From positions 1 to 37,951 of the forward strand of contig JAGXHA010000108.1 of the NCBI GenBank assembly GCA_024636475.1: DNA of 37,951 bases, given 5' to 3'. The position numbers and the translations under genes are program-made. Below, piece by piece: positions 35,865-37,951 of this stretch (its first letter is position 1; each line of letters begins with the position of its first letter). Under the pieces are notes generated by a model. The model did no database searches. It was not told the DNA's origin and was given only the letters and a program-made list of their open reading frames with translations. This stretch comes from Roseobacter sp. Its GTDB lineage: Bacteria; Pseudomonadota; Alphaproteobacteria; Rhodobacterales; Rhodobacteraceae.

Positions 35865-36154
35865 GTCGGCACCTCGATGGTCAAAGATCGTCTGTTTAAG
35901 TTGAACTCTGTCGTACCGATGTGGTTCACCTTGCTCAACTCAATCATTACTACGGTCTGAAACATGCGTGTTACAATTGGGCACAAAGACGCCTAGAAAT
36001 ATTCAACATACTGATAAGTTTACATTATATGGCCTGACTGGGCTGTCACAGAAGGTAAAAGCGTGATCAGATTTCAGTCGAAATCTCACAAATATCAGCG
36101 CAATATTACATCTTTCAGGCCTTACCTGCCTGCCCCATCAGACCCATAAAAGCA
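35865..36154 (-). promoter_or_regulatory. lpxC upstream region, no gene
   Basis: These 290 bases between lpxC and the ftsZ terminator are AT-richer than the genes around them and hold no credible ORF. The lpxC promoter must lie here because the ftsZ terminator cuts off read-through. I see TATAAT on the minus strand near 36030 (within CATATAATG) but no clear -35 partner, so I do not assign a start point. Confidence 0.4.
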
Positions 36155-36184
36155 AAAAAGCCACCCCAAAGGGGCGGCTTTTTC
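36155..36184 (-). terminator. Rho-independent terminator after ftsZ
   Basis: On the minus strand AAAAGCCGCCCC, a TTT loop and GGGGTGGCTTTTTT form a strong hairpin (one G-T pair) followed by a T-run. It starts about 28 bases after the ftsZ stop and separates ftsZ from lpxC. Confidence 0.88.
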
Positions 36185-36212
36185 TTCTTCTACGAGGTCG
36201 TCTTCGAGGGTC

Positions 36213-37850
36213 TTAGTTCGCCTGACGGCGCAAGAACGCTGGGATCTCGATGCGCTCTTGATCTTCGTCCTGTGCGTCACGCGGCTGTGGTGCTGCAGAG
36301 GAAGCCCGTGTTTGCACAGGTGGCTGCTGGCGCGTCGGGCGCTGCTGCGCCTCGGCTTCGCCACCATGTCCGGTCATGCGGTTGATCAACGAATTTATAC
36401 CAAAACGCTTTTCGCCCTGCTCTGCCGGGGCAGGCTGCTGGCGATGCTGAGGCTGCTGGTTCGGACGCTGCTGACCGGGGGCAACCGCTGTCTTTTGTGC
36501 GGCTGCGCGCAGACGGGCCAACGCTTCGGGCGACGGCGTGCCAGCAGTTGGCGCACGTGGTGCAACAAACGCTTCTTGTGCGGGCTGATGTATTACTTCC
36601 TCGCGACGCGGCTGGAAAGACGCGACATCGGGGCGGTATGCAGGGGGTGGCAGATCATCCACTTCCTCGGCGTCATCCGCGAACACGTCTTCCTCATAGT
36701 CACCTTGGTGATCGGCAGCGGCCTGTCCAAACAGCTGTGGCTGTTCTTCTTCATAGCGCGTCTCGGCGGCAATCGGTGCTTGCGCGGGTACTTCTTCAAA
36801 AGCCTCGGGCAGTGGTGCCTGTACTTTCTGCGGCAACGGACGCGACATGGAACGGCGCGGCACGGGCATTTCCGTATTCACGTCAACCGCATCAATACCT
36901 GTGGCCACAACGCTCACGCGCATGATGCCACCCAGTTCGGTGTCCAACGTGGAACCAACGATGATGTTGGCGTCTGGATCGACTTCTTCGCGGATCCGGT
37001 TGGCCGCTTCGTCCAGTTCGAACAATGTCAGATCGTGCCCACCGGTGATGTTGATCAAAACGCCCTTGGCACCGCGCAGGCTGATTTCGTCCAACAATGG
37101 GTTGGCGATTGCCTTTTCGGCGGCCTGGATGGCGCGATCTTCGCCTTCGGCTTCGCCTGTACCCATCATGGCTTTGCCCATCTCGTCCATCACGGCACGA
37201 ACGTCCGCAAAGTCGAGGTTGATCAGGCCGGGACGGACCATCAAATCGGTCACGCCCTTGACACCTTGGTACAAAACGTCATCCGCCATGGAGAAGGCTT
37301 CGGTAAATGTGGTTTTTTCATTGGCCAGACGGAACAGGTTCTGGTTGGGAATGATGATCAGCGTATCAACGACCTTTTGCAGGGCTTCAACACCCTCTTC
37401 GGCCTGACGCATGCGCTTGGCACCCTCAAACTGGAAAGGCTTGGTCACGACGCCAACAGTCAGAACGCCCAACTCCCGAGCAGCCTGCGCGATGATCGGC
37501 GCGGCACCCGTGCCCGTACCACCGCCCATACCGGCCGTGATAAAGCACATGTGTGCACCTGCCAGATGATCAACGATCTGTTCAATGCTTTCTTCGGCAG
37601 CCGCAGCCCCGACCGAGGCGCGCGCGCCAGCACCCAGACCTTCGGTCACTTTAATGCCCAACTGAACGCGGTGTTCTGCCTTGGCTTGCTGCAACGCTTG
37701 CGCGTCCGTGTTGGCCACCACGAAATCAACGCCATCGAGGTTCTTCTCGATCATGTTGTTCACCGCGTTGCCGCCTGCCCCACCAACACCGAAAACGGTG
37801 ATCCGAGGTTTCAGGTCGCCCTGACCGGGCATTGAAAGGTTCAGTGTCAT
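36213..37850 (-). CDS. ftsZ: Cell division protein FtsZ (long-linker form)
   Basis: FtsZ is the tubulin-like GTPase that forms the division ring. The tubulin signature GGGTGTG is at residues 109-115, [14 protein letters not shown] at 20-33 and [11 protein letters not shown] near 205. The globular part ends near 320, and a 200-residue Pro/Gln/Glu-rich linker leads to the C-terminal peptide IEIPAFLRR, which binds FtsA and others. At 545 residues it is much longer than E. coli FtsZ (383), a trait shared with many alphaproteobacteria. I start at ATG 37850 (MTLNLSMPG) with GGCGGAC upstream; an in-frame TTG further up is less likely. A strong terminator follows. Confidence 0.97.
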   Translation of the reverse strand: MTLNLSMPGQGDLKPRITVFGVGGAGGNAVNNMIEKNLDGVDFVVANTDAQALQQAKAEHRVQLGIKVTEGLGAGARASVGAAAAEESIEQIVDHLAGAHMCFITAGMGGGTGTGAAPIIAQAARELGVLTVGVVTKPFQFEGAKRMRQAEEGVEALQKVVDTLIIIPNQNLFRLANEKTTFTEAFSMADDVLYQGVKGVTDLMVRPGLINLDFADVRAVMDEMGKAMMGTGEAEGEDRAIQAAEKAIANPLLDEISLRGAKGVLINITGGHDLTLFELDEAANRIREEVDPDANIIVGSTLDTELGGIMRVSVVATGIDAVDVNTEMPVPRRSMSRPLPQKVQAPLPEAFEEVPAQAPIAAETRYEEEQPQLFGQAAADHQGDYEEDVFADDAEEVDDLPPPAYRPDVASFQPRREEVIHQPAQEAFVAPRAPTAGTPSPEALARLRAAAQKTAVAPGQQRPNQQPQHRQQPAPAEQGEKRFGINSLINRMTGHGGEAEAQQRPTRQQPPVQTRASSAAPQPRDAQDEDQERIEIPAFLRRQAN

Positions 37851-37906
37851 GTGCCGTCCGCCTGTATTGTTTTGCCCACTTGCGGGGCATTTTTTGTTCA
37901 ATCTTC

Positions 37907-37925
37907 TTAATCGTATAGGGATTAA
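37907..37925. repeat. Short inverted repeat upstream of ftsZ
   Basis: TTAATC (37907-37912) and GATTAA (37920-37925) are perfect inverted copies with a 7-base spacer, about 60 bp before the ftsZ start. A hairpin (TGCCC/GGGCA) lies between it and the start. It could be an operator or promoter part; TTAA halves recall CtrA sites, but the spacing does not fit. Confidence 0.3.
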
Positions 37926-37951
37926 AGCTTTACGTCACCCAAAAAACACAA

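Noticed and set aside
36258..37835. A 525-codon open frame on the plus strand opposite ftsZ
   Set aside because: It is the antisense shadow of ftsZ, which has the full set of family motifs; the plus-strand translation has no domain and no ribosome-binding site.
37860..37900. Terminator upstream of ftsZ (TGCCC/GGGCA followed by T-run on the plus strand)
   Set aside because: The T-run is on the strand opposite to the ftsZ transcript, and no plus-strand gene ends there; at most a leader hairpin.
1..37951. tRNA, rRNA, transposase, integrase, CRISPR or phage genes
   Set aside because: I looked on both strands and saw none; the genomic layout is of core type with only the HEPN-like gene looking foreign.

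Overview
The window looks like chromosomal DNA of a marine-type alphaproteobacterium of the order Rhodobacterales (Roseobacter group). This is inferred from gene content and order: convergent bolA next to a J-domain gene running into cobS-cobT, a dcw-like tail ftsZ-lpxC-bamD-recN, a pntA-pntB pair with a fused alpha subunit, DUF3422, DUF2256, DUF427 and GlcG/malate synthase G. Coding DNA is GC-rich (one cobT line hand-counted at 73%). Nothing in the DNA fixes the genus. I see no rRNA, tRNA, CRISPR array, transposase or integrase.

Layout. 1-1130: the end of a dipeptide-type ABC transporter operon (two permeases) followed by only about 13 codons of what looks like the ATPase gene, i.e. a truncated operon. 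1384-3718: a YeeE/YedE sulfur-transport-like membrane protein, convergent with a DUF3422 protein. 3937-6964 (minus): proton-translocating transhydrogenase pntB-pntA. 7200-8996: an SDR dehydrogenase, a doubtful small ORF and a class-I glutamine-amidotransferase-like hydrolase. 9076-12372 (minus): GlcG-like protein and malate synthase G (glyoxylate use) behind a palindromic operator, then DUF2256 and a small membrane protein. 12474-16198: pepN, an SDR and a small membrane protein in tight series. 16264-18518: a lytic transglycosylase and a large unknown protein. 18689-21090: gatB with an apparent frameshift in its first codons, a thioesterase, and a frameshifted unknown gene. 21213-28517: DUF4177, bolA, J-domain, cobS, a foreign-looking HEPN-like gene, cobT, Xaa-Pro aminopeptidase and DUF427. 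28524-32102 (minus): an RTX repeat protein and a CLC channel. 32181-37850 (minus): recN, bamD, lpxC and ftsZ, serving DNA repair, outer-membrane assembly, lipid A synthesis and division.

Most of the window is ordinary core metabolism and cell-envelope housekeeping. The parts that stand out are: (1) an AT-rich gene with an R-x4-H HEPN-type motif wedged between, and overlapping or abutting, cobS and cobT; (2) a 27-bp intergenic element found twice at the same distance (AAGG, 9 nt, ATG) before unrelated genes; (3) a 23-bp palindrome whose centre holds a consensus TATAAT upstream of malate synthase; (4) three sites (gatB, 20757-21090, the RTX gene) where a single-base indel would restore a better protein, so sequence error or recent decay must be considered. 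No complete new multi-gene system is convincingly visible; the HEPN-in-cobalamin-operon arrangement is the nearest candidate.
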